This document shows, piece by piece, positions 18,039 to 28,493 of a stretch of DNA of 64,000 bases. The notes beneath the pieces are model-generated. The model did no database searches. It saw only the letters and a program-made list of their open reading frames with translations, and was not told the DNA's origin. This DNA comes from Pseudonocardia sp. (GTDB lineage Bacteria; Actinomycetota; Actinomycetes; Mycobacteriales; Pseudonocardiaceae). Location of the stretch: NCBI RefSeq assembly GCF_029263155.1, contig NZ_JAJCYB010000099.1, positions 62,001 through 126,000 of the forward strand, written 5' to 3'. The translations under genes and the position numbers were made by a program. The first letter of the stretch is position 1. Each line of letters starts with the position of its first letter.

Positions 18039-18701
18039 CTACGCGGCGGGGCGCTCGTGGTAGGTGTCGACGTACTCCTGCTCGGAGAGCTGCGCGATCG
18101 CGTCCATGATCTCGTCGGTGACCGCGCGGCGGATCATGCCGGAGCTCTCCAGTCCGTCGTAGCGGGAGAAGTCGAGCGGGGCGCCGTAGCGCACGGTGAC
18201 CCGGCGGACCCGCGGGAACCGCCTGCCCACCGGCTGCACCCGCTCGGTGCCGACCAGCGCGACCGGGACGACCGGGGCCCCGGTGCCGAGCGCGAGGCTG
18301 GCCACGCCCGTGTGGCCGCGATGCAGCCGCCCGTCGAGGGACCGGGTGCCCTCGGGATAGATCGCGAACGCCCCGCCGTGCTCCAGCACCCGGCGCGCCG
18401 CGCGCAGGGCCGCGAGCCCGGCCGACGCGGACCCTCGCTCCACCGGCACGTACCCCAGCGCGGACAGGAACGCGGCCAGTGAACGGCCCTTGAGGCCGCG
18501 GCCGGTGAAGTACTCGGCCTTGCCCAGGAAGGCCACCGGGCGCCGGGCCGTGAGCGCGATGACGGCGGTGTCGACGGCGGCCCGGTGGTTGGCCGCGATG
18601 ATCACCGCACGGTCCCGCGGGATGCGCGCCGCGCCGTGCACGACGGGCCTCCAGACCAGCCGAACGAGCGGGGCGAGCAGCCATCGCACGAGGAGATGCA
18701 C
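18039..18701 (-). CDS. PlsC-type 1-acyl-glycerol-3-phosphate acyltransferase
   Basis: A 220-residue lysophospholipid acyltransferase-like enzyme. The catalytic box NHRAAVDTAV (NHx4D form), the substrate motif FAIYPEGTRS and the later GHTGVASLALGTGAPVVPVAL are all in order. An N-terminal hydrophobic stretch (VRWLLAPLVRLVW) suggests peripheral or single-pass membrane attachment. It should transfer acyl chains during phospholipid synthesis at the inner membrane. The GTG start lacks a strong Shine-Dalgarno and a slightly longer N-terminus is possible. It is divergent from the ABC gene; the 192-bp gap has a small hairpin at 18762-18784. Confidence 0.88.
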   Translation of the reverse strand: MHLLVRWLLAPLVRLVWRPVVHGAARIPRDRAVIIAANHRAAVDTAVIALTARRPVAFLGKAEYFTGRGLKGRSLAAFLSALGYVPVERGSASAGLAALRAARRVLEHGGAFAIYPEGTRSLDGRLHRGHTGVASLALGTGAPVVPVALVGTERVQPVGRRFPRVRRVTVRYGAPLDFSRYDGLESSGMIRRAVTDEIMDAIAQLSEQEYVDTYHERPAA

Positions 18702-18893
18702 GGGCGGGGAACGCGGCCGGTGACGCCCCGGTTCCCGCCCGTGAGGGACACCACCCGGTCGGCGCACCGGAAACCCGGTTGCGCGGCCGCGGGGATCGGG
18801 ACACGCTCGGCGACGACATGTGGATCTGAGCGCACCCCGCACCGCCCGCGGCCCGGCCCGGCGGTGCTCCCCCCGTTCCCCGGTGGTGCGCGC

Positions 18894-19628
<735 letters not shown>

Positions 19629-19639
19629 GGATGGCCGCC

Positions 19640-19942
19640 ATGTACCTGAGCCCGCAGGAGCAGGACAAGCTGCTCGTGCACGTCGCCGCGGACGTCGCGC
19701 GGGGTCGCCGGGCGCGTGGCCTGCGGATGAACTACCCGGAGGCGGTCGCACTGATCACCGACCACGTGCTGGAGGGGGCCCGCGACGGGCGGTCCGTCAG
19801 CGAGCTGATGTCGAGCGGGCGCGAGGTGCTCGCCCGCGACGAGGTGCAGGAGGGGATCCCGGAGATGTTGCACTCCGTGCAGGTCGAGGCCACGTTCCCG
19901 GACGGCACGAAGCTGGTCACCGTGCACAGCCCGATCGCATGA
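19640..19942 (+). CDS. ureA: urease gamma subunit
   Basis: A 100-residue structural subunit of urease (urea to ammonia and carbamate). It begins [17 protein letters not shown] and contains LNYPEA-like [10 protein letters not shown] and the C-terminal [18 protein letters not shown], all typical. The ATG at 19640 gives the standard length; the GTG at 19625 would add five residues. Its stop overlaps ureB (ATGA). It is first of ureA-ureB-ureC and then, after a gap, ureF-ureG-ureD. Confidence 0.97.
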   Translation: MYLSPQEQDKLLVHVAADVARGRRARGLRMNYPEAVALITDHVLEGARDGRSVSELMSSGREVLARDEVQEGIPEMLHSVQVEATFPDGTKLVTVHSPIA

Positions 19943-20304
19943 CGGAGAACTCGATCACCCCCGGCGAGATCCTCCCCGGTGACGGCGACGTGCCGCTGAA
20001 CCCAGCCCGCCCGCGGACGACGCTCACGGTGACCAACACCGCCGACCGGCCCGTCCAGGTCGGGTCGCACTTCCACTTCGCCGCGGTCAACCCGGGCCTG
20101 GAGTTCGACCGGGCCGCCGCGTGGGGCACCCACCTCGACATCCCGGCCGGCACGTCGGTGCGTTTCGAGCCGGGTGTCGAGCGCGAGGTCGCGCTGGTGC
20201 CGCTCGGCGGTGGGCGGGTCGTCCCGGGTCTGCGGGTGGAGTTCGCCGGTGCGCTCGACCAGCGCGACCACACTCCCGGCCCCCTGACCTACGGAGAGAC
20301 GTGA
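19939..20304 (+). CDS. ureB: urease beta subunit
   Basis: A 121-residue beta subunit. Typical segments are the start [36 protein letters not shown] and [17 protein letters not shown]. It packs with UreA and UreC in the (alpha-beta-gamma)3 enzyme. It overlaps ureA by ATGA and ureC by GTGA, so the three subunits are translationally coupled, in keeping with their fixed stoichiometry. Confidence 0.97.
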   Translation: MTENSITPGEILPGDGDVPLNPARPRTTLTVTNTADRPVQVGSHFHFAAVNPGLEFDRAAAWGTHLDIPAGTSVRFEPGVEREVALVPLGGGRVVPGLRVEFAGALDQRDHTPGPLTYGET

Positions 20305-22016
20305 CGTCCATCGAGCGCGGTCGCTACGCCGACCTGTTCGGTCCGACCGTCGGCGACCGGATCCGCCTCGCGGACACGAACCTGCTGATCGAGGTCACCG
20401 AGGACCGCAGCCGGGGCGCCGGATCGGGCGACGAGGTGCTGTTCGGCGGCGGCAAGGTGATCCGCGAGTCGATGGGGCAGTCCGCGCGCACGTCCGCGCA
20501 GGGCGCCCCGGACCTGGTGATCACCGGTGCGGTGGTCCTCGACCACTGGGGCGTGGTCAAGGCCGACATCGGGATCGCGGGAGGCCGGATCGTCGGGATC
20601 GGCAAGGCCGGCAACCCGGACACGATGGACGGCGTCGACGACGCGCTGGTGATCGGCCCGTCCACCGAGGTGATCGCGGGCAACGGCCGCATCCTCACCG
20701 CTGGCGGCGTCGACTGCCACGTGCACTTCGTCTGCCCCGAGCTGGTCGACACCGCGCTCGCCTCGGGACTGACCACGCTCGCCGGTGGTGGCACCGGACC
20801 GGCTGACGGCACCAAGGCCACGACCGTCACCCCCGGACCCAGGGCGATCGGGCGGATGCTGCAGGCGATGGACCACCTGCCGATCAACCTGCTCCTGATG
20901 GGCAAGGGCAACACCACCAGCACGGACGCCCTGTGGGAGCAGCTGCGCGCCGGCGCGGGCGGGTTGAAACTGCACGAGGACTGGGGCACGACACCGGCGG
21001 CGATCGACGCCTGCCTGCGCGTCGCCGACGCGTCGGGCGTGCAGGTGGCGATCCACACCGACACGCTCAACGAGGCCGGGTTCGTCGAGTCCACGCTCGC
21101 GGCGATCAACGGGCGCTCGATCAACGCGTTCCACACCGAGGGCGCCGGGGGCGGGCACGCGCCGGACATCATCGAGGTCGTGTCGCGGGGCAACGTCCTG
21201 CCGTCGTCGACGAACCCGACGCGCCCGCACACCGTCAACACCATCGACGAGCACCTCGACATGCTGATGGTCTGCCACCACCTCAACCCCGGGGTGGTGG
21301 AGGACCTCGCGTTCGCGGAGAGCCGGATCCGGCCCACGACGATCGCGGCCGAGGACGTGCTGCACGACCTCGGCGCGATCTCGATGATCAGCTCGGACAG
21401 CCAGGCGATGGGCCGGATCGGCGAGGTGATCATCCGGACCTGGCAGACCGCGCACGTGATGAAGGCCGCCCGCGGCGCGCTGCCCGGCGACGGCGCGGCC
21501 GACAACCTGCGCGCCCGCCGCTACGTCGCCAAGTACACGATCAACCCGGCGATCGCGCACGGGATGGCCGACGAGATCGGGTCGGTGGAGGTGGGCAAGC
21601 TCGCCGACCTCGTGCTGTGGGACCCGATGTTCTTCGGGATCCGCCCGCACCTGGTGCTCAAGGGCGGGTTCATCGCCTGGGCGGCGATGGGGGACGCGAA
21701 CGCCTCGATCCCCACCCCGCAGCCGGTGCTGGCGCGGCCGATGTTCGGGGCGGCGCCGCTGGTCGCCGCGGCCACAAGCCGCAACTTCGTGTCGACGGCC
21801 GCGCTGGCGGCGGGGCTCGATCACCTGGGCATCCGCACGCCGTGCGTGCCGGTGGCCGACACCCGCCGCGTCGGCAAGGCCGACATGATCGGCAACGACG
21901 CGCGGCCGGACGTGCGGGTGGACCCGGACTCGTTCGCCGTGCGGATCGACGGCGACCTCGTGGAACCGGCACCGGTGGACCGGCTGCCGATGGCCCAGCG
22001 CTACTTCCTGTTCTGA
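20301..22016 (+). CDS. ureC: urease alpha (catalytic) subunit
   Basis: A 571-residue subunit holding the dinickel centre. Metal ligands are His140 and His142 (DCHVHFVCP), the carbamylated Lys223 ([10 protein letters not shown]), the histidines of AIHTDTLNE and [12 protein letters not shown], and Asp366 ([13 protein letters not shown]). The flap histidine lies in MVCHHLNP. All essential residues appear intact. The GTG start overlaps the ureB stop. The next operon gene, ureF, begins only 334 bp later because a small minus-strand gene intervenes. Confidence 0.98.
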   Translation: MTSIERGRYADLFGPTVGDRIRLADTNLLIEVTEDRSRGAGSGDEVLFGGGKVIRESMGQSARTSAQGAPDLVITGAVVLDHWGVVKADIGIAGGRIVGIGKAGNPDTMDGVDDALVIGPSTEVIAGNGRILTAGGVDCHVHFVCPELVDTALASGLTTLAGGGTGPADGTKATTVTPGPRAIGRMLQAMDHLPINLLLMGKGNTTSTDALWEQLRAGAGGLKLHEDWGTTPAAIDACLRVADASGVQVAIHTDTLNEAGFVESTLAAINGRSINAFHTEGAGGGHAPDIIEVVSRGNVLPSSTNPTRPHTVNTIDEHLDMLMVCHHLNPGVVEDLAFAESRIRPTTIAAEDVLHDLGAISMISSDSQAMGRIGEVIIRTWQTAHVMKAARGALPGDGAADNLRARRYVAKYTINPAIAHGMADEIGSVEVGKLADLVLWDPMFFGIRPHLVLKGGFIAWAAMGDANASIPTPQPVLARPMFGAAPLVAAATSRNFVSTAALAAGLDHLGIRTPCVPVADTRRVGKADMIGNDARPDVRVDPDSFAVRIDGDLVEPAPVDRLPMAQRYFLF

Positions 22017-22030
22017 TCCCCGTGCCGAGG

Positions 22031-22222
22031 TCACCAGAAGGCGAGCACCACGAGCGTCACGAACAGCGCAGCGATGTAGGAGCCCACGAACGCGGCGATG
22101 TCGCCGAAGTGGATGCCGTGGTTGGTGCTGACCTTCAGCACGACTGGCCCGATCCTCGTGGTTGCGGCGACCGCGAGACCGAACAGGGTGGCGCCGACCC
22201 AGACGACGGCAATGATCATCAT
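22031..22222 (-). CDS. small antisense membrane protein inside the urease operon
   Basis: A 63-residue protein with two membrane helices (IIAVVWVGATLFGLAVAA and VGSYIAALFVTLVVLAFW) joined by a short loop containing STNHGIHFGD. That loop pattern resembles small actinobacterial membrane proteins I have seen, but I cannot name a family or function. The start is taken at the first methionine of MMIIAV; the frame stays open to 22336 with GTG alternatives. It is encoded opposite to ure genes between ureC and ureF, and the sequence looks less GC-rich than its surroundings, which suggests an insertion. Confidence 0.6.
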   Translation of the reverse strand: MMIIAVVWVGATLFGLAVAATTRIGPVVLKVSTNHGIHFGDIAAFVGSYIAALFVTLVVLAFW

Positions 22223-22350
22223 CCGGCCACTGCGCACGGCGACGGGAGGGCTGTTCACACGAGGAGGACGTCTGGCGGCATGCCGGGGTTCCCTGCCGTT
22301 CACCGGATGATTATCGCCACAACCCTCTCCCGACACCTCTTGGCCGAACC

Positions 22351-23019
22351 GTGACGGGCCTGGCCGCGCTCACCCTGGCCGACGCCCGCTTCCCCGGCGG
22401 CGGTCACGTGCACTCCGGCGGTGTGGAGGAGGCGGTCGCCCGCGGGCTTGTCACCGGCCCGGCCGACCTGGCCTGCTTCCTGTCCGGCCGGTTGCGCACG
22501 GCCGGGCTCGTGTCAGCGGCGTTCGCGGCCGCGGCGGTGCGCGCCGATGCCTTCGCCGATCTCGACGCCGCGCTCGACGCCCGCACCCCGTCGCCTGCCC
22601 AGCGGGCGGCGTCGCGTGCACAGGGACGGGCGACGCTGCGGGCCGCGCGTCTGTCGTGGCCCTCGCCCGTGCTCGACACCCTGTGCGTGGTGCACCCGCG
22701 CCCGCACCACGCGCTGCTGGTCGGCGCCGTCGTCGGGATCGACGGCGGCCCGCCCGCCGACGCCGCGCGGTGCGTCGCCTACCTGAGCGTCAGCGGGCCC
22801 GCGGCGGCGGCGATCCGGCTGCTGGGCCTGGACCCGTTCGCCGTCAACGCCGCGATCGTCGGGCTCGGTGGCACCCTGCGCGACGTCGTCGACGCGGCGG
22901 TCGGAGCGGCGGGCGGTCCGGTCGCCGACCTGCCCGCGCCCGGGGCTCCCGTGCTCGACCTCATGGCCCAGTCCCACGTCGTTCATCACCGGGAGAAGGT
23001 GCGTCTCTTTGCCAGTTGA
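22351..23019 (+). CDS. ureF: urease accessory protein UreF
   Basis: A 222-residue all-helical accessory protein that links UreG to the UreD-apo-urease complex during nickel insertion. Matching segments are [20 protein letters not shown] at the start, and the C-terminal [17 protein letters not shown]. The GTG start follows the small antisense gene. Its 3' end carries the GGGAGAAGG that serves as the ureG ribosome binding site, and the two genes overlap by 11 bp. Confidence 0.92.
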   Translation: MTGLAALTLADARFPGGGHVHSGGVEEAVARGLVTGPADLACFLSGRLRTAGLVSAAFAAAAVRADAFADLDAALDARTPSPAQRAASRAQGRATLRAARLSWPSPVLDTLCVVHPRPHHALLVGAVVGIDGGPPADAARCVAYLSVSGPAAAAIRLLGLDPFAVNAAIVGLGGTLRDVVDAAVGAAGGPVADLPAPGAPVLDLMAQSHVVHHREKVRLFAS

Positions 23020-23713
23020 GCCCCACGGGCATGGCCACGGCCACTCGCTCGATCCCTCCGCCGTCGAGCCCGACCCGCACACCTCCGACGAGACGACGGG
23101 GCGCGCCGTGCGCATCGGGATCGGCGGGCCCGTCGGCAGCGGCAAGACCGCGCTGGTCGCGGCGCTGGCGCGCAGCCTCGCGCCGCGGCTGGCGCTCGCC
23201 GTCGTCACCAACGACATCTACACCACCGAGGACGCCGACTTCCTGCGCCGGGCCGGGGTACTGGCCCCCGACCGGATCGAGGCCGTGCAGACCGGATGCT
23301 GCCCGCACACCGCGATCCGTGACGACATCACCGCCAACCTCGACGCCGTGGAGCTGCTGGAGGAGCGCTTCGGGGACCTCGACCTCGTGCTCGTGGAGAG
23401 CGGCGGCGACAACCTCACCGCCGTGTTCAGCCGCGGCCTGGTCGACCGGCAGATCTTCGTCGTCGACGTCGCGGGCGGCGACAAGGTGCCCCGCAAGGGC
23501 GGGCCCGGCGTCACGACCGCCGACCTGCTCGTGATCAACAAGGTGGACCTGGCGCCGCTCGTGGGGGCCGACATGGACGTGATGACCGGGGACGCCCACC
23601 GCGTGCGGGCCGGGCTGCCGGTGGTGACCCAGTCCCTGGTGGACGACCCGGCCGCGACCGCGGTGACCGGCTGGGTGCTGGCGCAGGTCGGCGCCGTGCG
23701 CGCGCTCGCGTGA
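23009..23713 (+). CDS. ureG: urease accessory GTPase UreG
   Basis: A 234-residue SIMIBI GTPase that supplies energy for nickel delivery. P-loop [14 protein letters not shown], the CPH motif in [12 protein letters not shown] (nickel binding), ESGGDNLTA and the G4 motif NKVDLAP are present. The N-terminus carries a short histidine run (HGHGHGH), which may store nickel and could partly replace the missing UreE. The start is a TTG at 23009, chosen because GGGAGAAGG lies about nine bases before it and no ATG or GTG is available in frame. It overlaps ureF. Confidence 0.92.
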   Translation: MPVEPHGHGHGHSLDPSAVEPDPHTSDETTGRAVRIGIGGPVGSGKTALVAALARSLAPRLALAVVTNDIYTTEDADFLRRAGVLAPDRIEAVQTGCCPHTAIRDDITANLDAVELLEERFGDLDLVLVESGGDNLTAVFSRGLVDRQIFVVDVAGGDKVPRKGGPGVTTADLLVINKVDLAPLVGADMDVMTGDAHRVRAGLPVVTQSLVDDPAATAVTGWVLAQVGAVRALA

Positions 23714-24528
23714 GGGCCCGGGCGCGGCTGGTCGTCGAGCGCTCACCGGGCGACGGGGCCAGCGCGGTGCGGGAGCTGCGGTCGCAGGCCCCGCTGACGC
23801 TGTTGCCGCAGCGGGGCACGGCCGCGGCGCGTACGAAGGCCGTGACCGTCCACCTACTGGGATCGGCCGCCACCCCGCTCGGCGGCGACGACGTCGAGCT
23901 GGACGTCGTCGTCGGGGCCGGGGCCGACCTCGTGCTGACCGGGGTCGCCGCCGCGCTGGTGCTCCCCGCGCAGGGCGGCGAGCCCAGTCGCCTCGCCCTG
24001 CGCCTGGAGATCGGCGACGGTGGCAGCGTCCAGTACCTGCCCGGGCCGACCGTCGTCACCGCGCGGGCCGACCACGAGAGCGTCCTCGCCGCCCGACTCG
24101 GCCACGGGTCGCGGCTGCGGTGCCGCGAGGTGCTGGTGGCCGGGCGCAGCGGCGAGCGGTCCGGTCGCTACCGGGGGACCACCCGCGTGACCGGTCCGGG
24201 CGGGCCGCTGCTGGTACAGACCCACGAGCTCGGGGACGCGGCACTGCACGCCTCCGCCGCCCATCTCGCGGGCCGACGCGTACTGGCCGGTGAGGTGCTC
24301 GTCTGGGGAGCGGACCCGGCCGAGGCGGTGGCCGGCGAGTGGTGGTCGCTCACCCCGCTGGGGCGGGGCGGGTCGCTGGCCACCGCGGTGGCGGCGGATG
24401 CCGTGACCGCCTGCCGGGAGCTGGCGTCGGCCGTGGCGGCGCATCCGGGCTGGTCCGCGACGGCGACCGCCGCCGCGGACGGAGACGTCACACCGCGTGC
24501 TTGTCGCCCCGCGCGGCGTGACGCATGA
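23710..24528 (+). CDS. ureD: urease accessory protein UreD (UreH)
   Basis: A 272-residue urease assembly scaffold. It is divergent in sequence, as usual for actinobacterial UreD, but has [32 protein letters not shown] and [17 protein letters not shown] in the expected order. The GTG overlaps the ureG stop. The last 41 bp overlap the convergent BLUF gene. With no ureE in the operon, nickel delivery would rely on UreG histidines or another chaperone. Confidence 0.88.
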   Translation: MRARARLVVERSPGDGASAVRELRSQAPLTLLPQRGTAAARTKAVTVHLLGSAATPLGGDDVELDVVVGAGADLVLTGVAAALVLPAQGGEPSRLALRLEIGDGGSVQYLPGPTVVTARADHESVLAARLGHGSRLRCREVLVAGRSGERSGRYRGTTRVTGPGGPLLVQTHELGDAALHASAAHLAGRRVLAGEVLVWGADPAEAVAGEWWSLTPLGRGGSLATAVAADAVTACRELASAVAAHPGWSATATAAADGDVTPRACRPARRDA

Positions 24529-24934
24529 CGGAGAGGATCTCCTCCTGTTCGGGGGTGGTGCCCCGGGTGTGGGCGCGGTGGATGCCGTCGCGGTGCGCGA
24601 TGAGCGTGATGTCGGGCTCGCCGTCCTCGGAGACCTTCGCCATCGCCCAGCGGCCGAACACGCGCTCGGCGATCGGGGTGGTCTCGAGCAGCTCGACGTG
24701 CTCGTGGCGGGGATCCTTCTCGATCTTCTCGTAGAGCCGGCGGACGACGGCCTCCAGCACCTGCACGAACCAGTTGTCCGACAGCAGCAGCGCACCGCAG
24801 ATGTTGCGCTCCTTGTTGTTGCTCCGCGCCTGGCTGAACAGACTGCCCAGCGCCACCTTGCGGCGGTCCTCCACGATGCGGTTGCGGCTCCGGTAGATCA
24901 GGCGGATGACACCCTCGGACGTCGCATCGGCCAC
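24488..24934 (-). CDS. BLUF-domain blue-light photoreceptor
   Basis: A 148-residue protein that is essentially one BLUF domain plus a short tail. The flavin-site residues known from AppA are present: Tyr14 (LIYRSRN), Asn39/40 (ARSNNKERNICGALL), Gln58 (FVQVLEA) and Trp96/Met98 (RWAMAKV). BLUF proteins bind FAD and change hydrogen bonding around the flavin in blue light. No output domain is attached, so it must signal through a partner. The GTG start at 24934 has AAAGGAG about eight bases upstream. It converges on ureD. A palindrome lies between it and paaK. Confidence 0.92.
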   Translation of the reverse strand: MADATSEGVIRLIYRSRNRIVEDRRKVALGSLFSQARSNNKERNICGALLLSDNWFVQVLEAVVRRLYEKIEKDPRHEHVELLETTPIAERVFGRWAMAKVSEDGEPDITLIAHRDGIHRAHTRGTTPEQEEILSVMRHAARGDKHAV

Positions 24935-25013
24935 GAAAGCCACTCTCCTTTGAATTGTCCGACGAAGCATCGGCCCTTGCAGCCGATCGTCGACCCGCCC
25001 GATAGACCGTGGG

Positions 25014-25028
25014 GTCTCACATTGAGAC
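25014..25028. promoter_or_regulatory. perfect palindrome between BLUF and paaK genes
   Basis: GTCTCACATTGAGAC has perfect 6-bp arms and a 3-base centre, extended by G/C on both sides. It lies just after the paaK stop and upstream of the BLUF gene, in a patch that is poorer in GC than the rest. It could be an operator for BLUF or the paaZ-paaK terminator; the sequence does not decide. Confidence 0.45.
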
Positions 25029-25033
25029 GGGCA

Positions 25034-26350
25034 TCACAGACTCCGGCGGTCCACCAGCCGCTGGAGCTTGCCGACCGACCGCTCCAGGGTGTCAGGATCG
25101 ACGATCTCGCAGGTCACGCTCACCCCGACCCGGTCCTTGACCGCGGTGACGAGTTCGAGCGCCGCGGCCTCGCGTCGCTCGAACGGGGTCTCCGGGCGGG
25201 CCTCGACGCGCACACCGAGCGCGTCCATCCGGCCGGCGGTCGTGAGCACGAGCTGGAAGTGCGGCGCCAGCCCCGCCGTCCGCAGGACGATCTCCTCGAT
25301 CTGGGTCGGGAAGACGTTCACCCCACGCAGGATGATCATGTCGTCGCTCCGGCCGGTGATCTTCTGCATGCGGCGCATGCCCGGCCGTGCGGTACCCGGC
25401 AGCAGTCGGGTGAGGTCGCGGGTGCGGTACCGGATGATCGGCAGCGCCTCCTTCGTCAGCGAGGTGAACAGCAGCTCGCCCTCCTCGCCGTCGGCCAGGA
25501 CGTCCCCGTCCAGCGGGTCGACGATCTCGGGCAGGAAGTGGTCCTCCCAGATGTGCAGGCCGTCCTTGGTCTCCACGCACTCCTGCGACACCCCGGGGCC
25601 CATCACCTCGGACAGCCCGTAGATGTCGACGGCGTGGATGTCCATCCGGTCCTCGATCTCCAGGCGCATCTGCTCGGTCCACGGCTCCGCGCCGAAGATC
25701 CCGACCTTCAGCGACGACGCCCGCGGGTCGAGGCCCTGGCGCTCGAACTCGTCGATGACGGTGAGCAGGTAGCTCGGCGTCACCATGATGACGTCGGGGG
25801 AGAAGTCGACGATCAGCTGCACCTGCCGGGGGGTCATGCCTCCGGAGATCGGGATGGCCGTGGCCCCCAGCTTCTCGATGCCGTAGTGCGCGCCGAGCCC
25901 GCCGGTGAACAGGCCGTACCCGTAGGCGTTGTGCACCTTGTGCCCGGGCCGCCCGCCCGCCGCGCGGATCGAGCGGGCCATCAGGCCCGCCCAGTTGTCG
26001 ATGTCGGTCGCCGTGTAGCCGACGACGGTGGGCCGGCCGGTGGTGCCCGACGACGCGTGGACGCGCGCGACCTGGTCCTGCGGGACGGCGAACATGCCGA
26101 ACGGGTAGTTGTCGCGCAGGTCCGCCTTCGTCGTCATCGGGAACCTGGCGATGTCGGCGAGCTCGCGGCAGTCGTCGGGGTGCACGCCGTGGGCGTCGAA
26201 GGACTTCCGGTAGTGGGCCACGTTGTCGTAGGCGCGGCGCAGGCTCCACTGCAGCCGCTCGAGCTGCAGCGCGCGCACCTCGTCGACCGACATGCGCTCG
26301 GCCGCGTCCAGCATGTCCCGCGGCGGGGCCTCGCCCAGGCGCACGGTCAT
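25034..26350 (-). CDS. paaK: phenylacetate-CoA ligase
   Basis: A 438-residue adenylate-forming ligase that activates phenylacetate to phenylacetyl-CoA, the first step of the paa route. The ATP loop SSGTTGRPTVVGY (near residue 93), the A5-type YGLSEVMGPGVSQEC and the C-terminal GRSDDMIILRGVNVFPTQIEE are typical of PaaK. It is cotranslated with paaZ through an ATGA overlap. Presumably controlled by the TetR regulator through the site in front of paaZ. Confidence 0.96.
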   Translation of the reverse strand: MTVRLGEAPPRDMLDAAERMSVDEVRALQLERLQWSLRRAYDNVAHYRKSFDAHGVHPDDCRELADIARFPMTTKADLRDNYPFGMFAVPQDQVARVHASSGTTGRPTVVGYTATDIDNWAGLMARSIRAAGGRPGHKVHNAYGYGLFTGGLGAHYGIEKLGATAIPISGGMTPRQVQLIVDFSPDVIMVTPSYLLTVIDEFERQGLDPRASSLKVGIFGAEPWTEQMRLEIEDRMDIHAVDIYGLSEVMGPGVSQECVETKDGLHIWEDHFLPEIVDPLDGDVLADGEEGELLFTSLTKEALPIIRYRTRDLTRLLPGTARPGMRRMQKITGRSDDMIILRGVNVFPTQIEEIVLRTAGLAPHFQLVLTTAGRMDALGVRVEARPETPFERREAAALELVTAVKDRVGVSVTCEIVDPDTLERSVGKLQRLVDRRSL

Positions 26351-28386
26351 CGCGCCACCTCCTTCTTCGCCACCAGCGTCAGCACGTCGTAGCGTGCCAC
26401 CGACTCGCCGTCCTGGCGGGTGATGTCGGCGTCCCAGCGCACCTCGCCGTAGGCGGCGGAGTCGCGCGGGGTGAGCTGCTTGCAGGTCAGGGTCACGGTG
26501 AGCGCGTCGCCGAACTTCACCGGTGCGAGGAAGCGCAGGCGGTCGACGCCGAAGTTCGCGAGCACGGGACCCGGGTCGGGGTCGACGAACAGCCCCGCCG
26601 CCAGCGAGACGACCAGGTAGCCGTGCGCCACGCGCTCGCCGAACAGCGGGTTCGCCGCGGCCGCCTCGGCGTCCATGTGCGCGTAGAAGGTGTCGCCGGT
26701 GAACTCGGCGAAGTGCTCCACGTCCTCCTGCGAGACGACGCGCGGACCGCCGACGATCGTGTCGCCCGGCCGCAGCTCCTCGAGGTGCTTGCGGAAGGGG
26801 TGGACGTCGGTAGCGGTGCGCGCCGCCCCGGTGACCCAACGGCCCGTGATCGCGGTGAGGGTGTCCGGGTCGGCCTGCACGGCGGTGCGCTGCATGTGGT
26901 GCAGCACGGCGCGGATGCCGCCCATCTCCTCCCCGCCACCCGCCCGACCCGGCCCGCCGTGCACGAGCTGGGGCATCGGCGAGCCGTGGCCCGTCGACTC
27001 CTTCGCGTTGGACTGCGTCAGCACCAGCAGGCGGCCGTGCCACGGCGCGACACCGAGCACCACATCGCGGGCGAACGCCGCGTCCCCGGTGACGACCGAG
27101 CCGGCGAGGCTGCCATGCCCGCGCGCGGCGTAGTCGAGGAGCTGGGCGGTGTTCTCGTACGGCAGGAGCGTGGCGACCGGGCCGAACGCCTCCACCTCGT
27201 GCGGCTCCGCGCGTTCGGGGTCACCGACCAGCAGGACCGGCGAGAGGAACGCGCCGCGCTCGGCGTCGGCGCCCGTGACGTCGACCTGCTCGGGATCGCC
27301 GAACACGATGCGCCCGGCGTCGGCGAGGGCCTTGATGCTGCGGCGGACCTCCTCGCGCTGCTCCAGGCTCGCGAGGGCACCCATCCGGACGCCGTCGGCG
27401 GCCGGGTTCCCGACCGTCGTCCCCGCGAGCCGCGCCGACACCGCCTCGGCCACCGCGTCGACGTGCTGGGCCGGCACGAACGCGCGCCGGATCGCGGTGC
27501 ACTTCTGGCCGGCCTTCGTGGTCATCTCGGCGACGAGCTGCGACACGTACAGATCGAACTCGGGCGTGCCGGGCCCGGCGTCGGGGCCGAGGACCGACAG
27601 GTTGAGCGAGTCGGCCTCGGCGGAGAAGCGGACGCTGTTGCGGACGATCGCCGGGTGCGCCCGCAGCGTGGCGGCCGTGGCCGCGGAGCCGGTGAACGAC
27701 ACGAGATCCTGGCCGGTGAGGTGGTCGAACATGTCACCGACCGAGCCCGCCACGAACTGGAACGTGCCCTCGGGCAGCAGGCCCGAGTCGACGACCAGCT
27801 CGGCCAGCCTCGCGGTGAGGAACGCGGTGGGGCTCGCGGGCTTGACCACGCTGGGCACCCCGGCGAGGAACGCGGGCGCGAACTTCTCCAGCGGCCCCCA
27901 CACCGGGAAGTTGAACGCGTTGACCTGGACCGCGACCCCGTGCAGTGGCGTGGCGACGTGCTGTGCGACGAACGTGCCGCCCCGGCTCAGCGGCTCGACG
28001 TCACCCTCGACGTAGAGCGTGCCGCCCGGCAGCTCGCGCCGGCCCTTCGACGCGTAGGCCAGCAGCACGCCGATGCCGCCGTCGACGTCGAACTTCGAGT
28101 CGCCGAGCGTGGCGCCGGTCCGGGCCGACAGCTCGTAGAGCTCCTCGCGGTGCTCACGCAGGTGCTGCCCCAGCGCCTTGAGCAGGGCGGCGCGCTGGTG
28201 GAAGGTGAGCGCGCGCAGCGCCGGGCCACCGACGGTTCGGCCGTGGTCGAGCACCGCGGCGAAGTCGACGCCGGCCGAGGAGACCCGGGCGATCTCCTCC
28301 CCGGTGACGGCGTCGTGCAGCGGCCGCCCCTCGTCGGTCGGGGCGTGCCAGCCGCCCCGGACGTAGCTGCGCAGGACAGGTGCCAC
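26347..28386 (-). CDS. paaZ: bifunctional oxepin-CoA hydrolase / semialdehyde dehydrogenase PaaZ
   Basis: A 679-residue fusion. The N-terminal ALDH domain (to about residue 520) oxidises the ring-opened semialdehyde and has the EADSLN segment and the catalytic cysteine in TKAGQKCTAIRRAF. The C-terminal MaoC/R-hydratase domain (FTGDTFYAHMDAEAA, FGERVAHGYLVVSLAAG) opens the oxepin-CoA ring. Both domains appear intact, as in E. coli PaaZ. The GTG start is preceded by GGAGG at seven bases. The TetR-type site A stands 26 bp upstream. Confidence 0.95.
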   Translation of the reverse strand: MAPVLRSYVRGGWHAPTDEGRPLHDAVTGEEIARVSSAGVDFAAVLDHGRTVGGPALRALTFHQRAALLKALGQHLREHREELYELSARTGATLGDSKFDVDGGIGVLLAYASKGRRELPGGTLYVEGDVEPLSRGGTFVAQHVATPLHGVAVQVNAFNFPVWGPLEKFAPAFLAGVPSVVKPASPTAFLTARLAELVVDSGLLPEGTFQFVAGSVGDMFDHLTGQDLVSFTGSAATAATLRAHPAIVRNSVRFSAEADSLNLSVLGPDAGPGTPEFDLYVSQLVAEMTTKAGQKCTAIRRAFVPAQHVDAVAEAVSARLAGTTVGNPAADGVRMGALASLEQREEVRRSIKALADAGRIVFGDPEQVDVTGADAERGAFLSPVLLVGDPERAEPHEVEAFGPVATLLPYENTAQLLDYAARGHGSLAGSVVTGDAAFARDVVLGVAPWHGRLLVLTQSNAKESTGHGSPMPQLVHGGPGRAGGGEEMGGIRAVLHHMQRTAVQADPDTLTAITGRWVTGAARTATDVHPFRKHLEELRPGDTIVGGPRVVSQEDVEHFAEFTGDTFYAHMDAEAAAANPLFGERVAHGYLVVSLAAGLFVDPDPGPVLANFGVDRLRFLAPVKFGDALTVTLTCKQLTPRDSAAYGEVRWDADITRQDGESVARYDVLTLVAKKEVAR

Positions 28387-28411
28387 CGGCGGGCCTCCGT
28401 TGACTCACTCT

Positions 28412-28428
28412 ACCGACCGTTCGTTCGG
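28412..28428 (-). promoter_or_regulatory. PaaR-like operator site A (paaZ)
   Basis: The 17-mer ACCGACCGTTCGTTCGG shares the pattern ACCGAnnGTTCGnTCGG with sites at 28575 and 30354. It contains ACCGTTCGTTCGGG, close to the core ACCGnnCGnnCGGT that I recall for Corynebacterium PaaR. Its place just before paaZ fits a repressor site. Confidence 0.6.
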
Positions 28429-28493
28429 GCGAGACGCTAGCACCCCCCGCCGCGGCGGCCAAGGTCCCGCGCTCCGCCCCCCACCTCCGCCCG

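Noticed and set aside
24497..26392. Plus-strand ORF of 631 codons opposite BLUF, paaK and paaZ
   Set aside because: It crosses three genes with diagnostic motifs on the other strand and has the typical shadow-frame composition.
26623..28440. Plus-strand ORF of 605 codons opposite paaZ
   Set aside because: paaZ is complete with both catalytic domains on the minus strand; the opposite frame has no recognisable domain.
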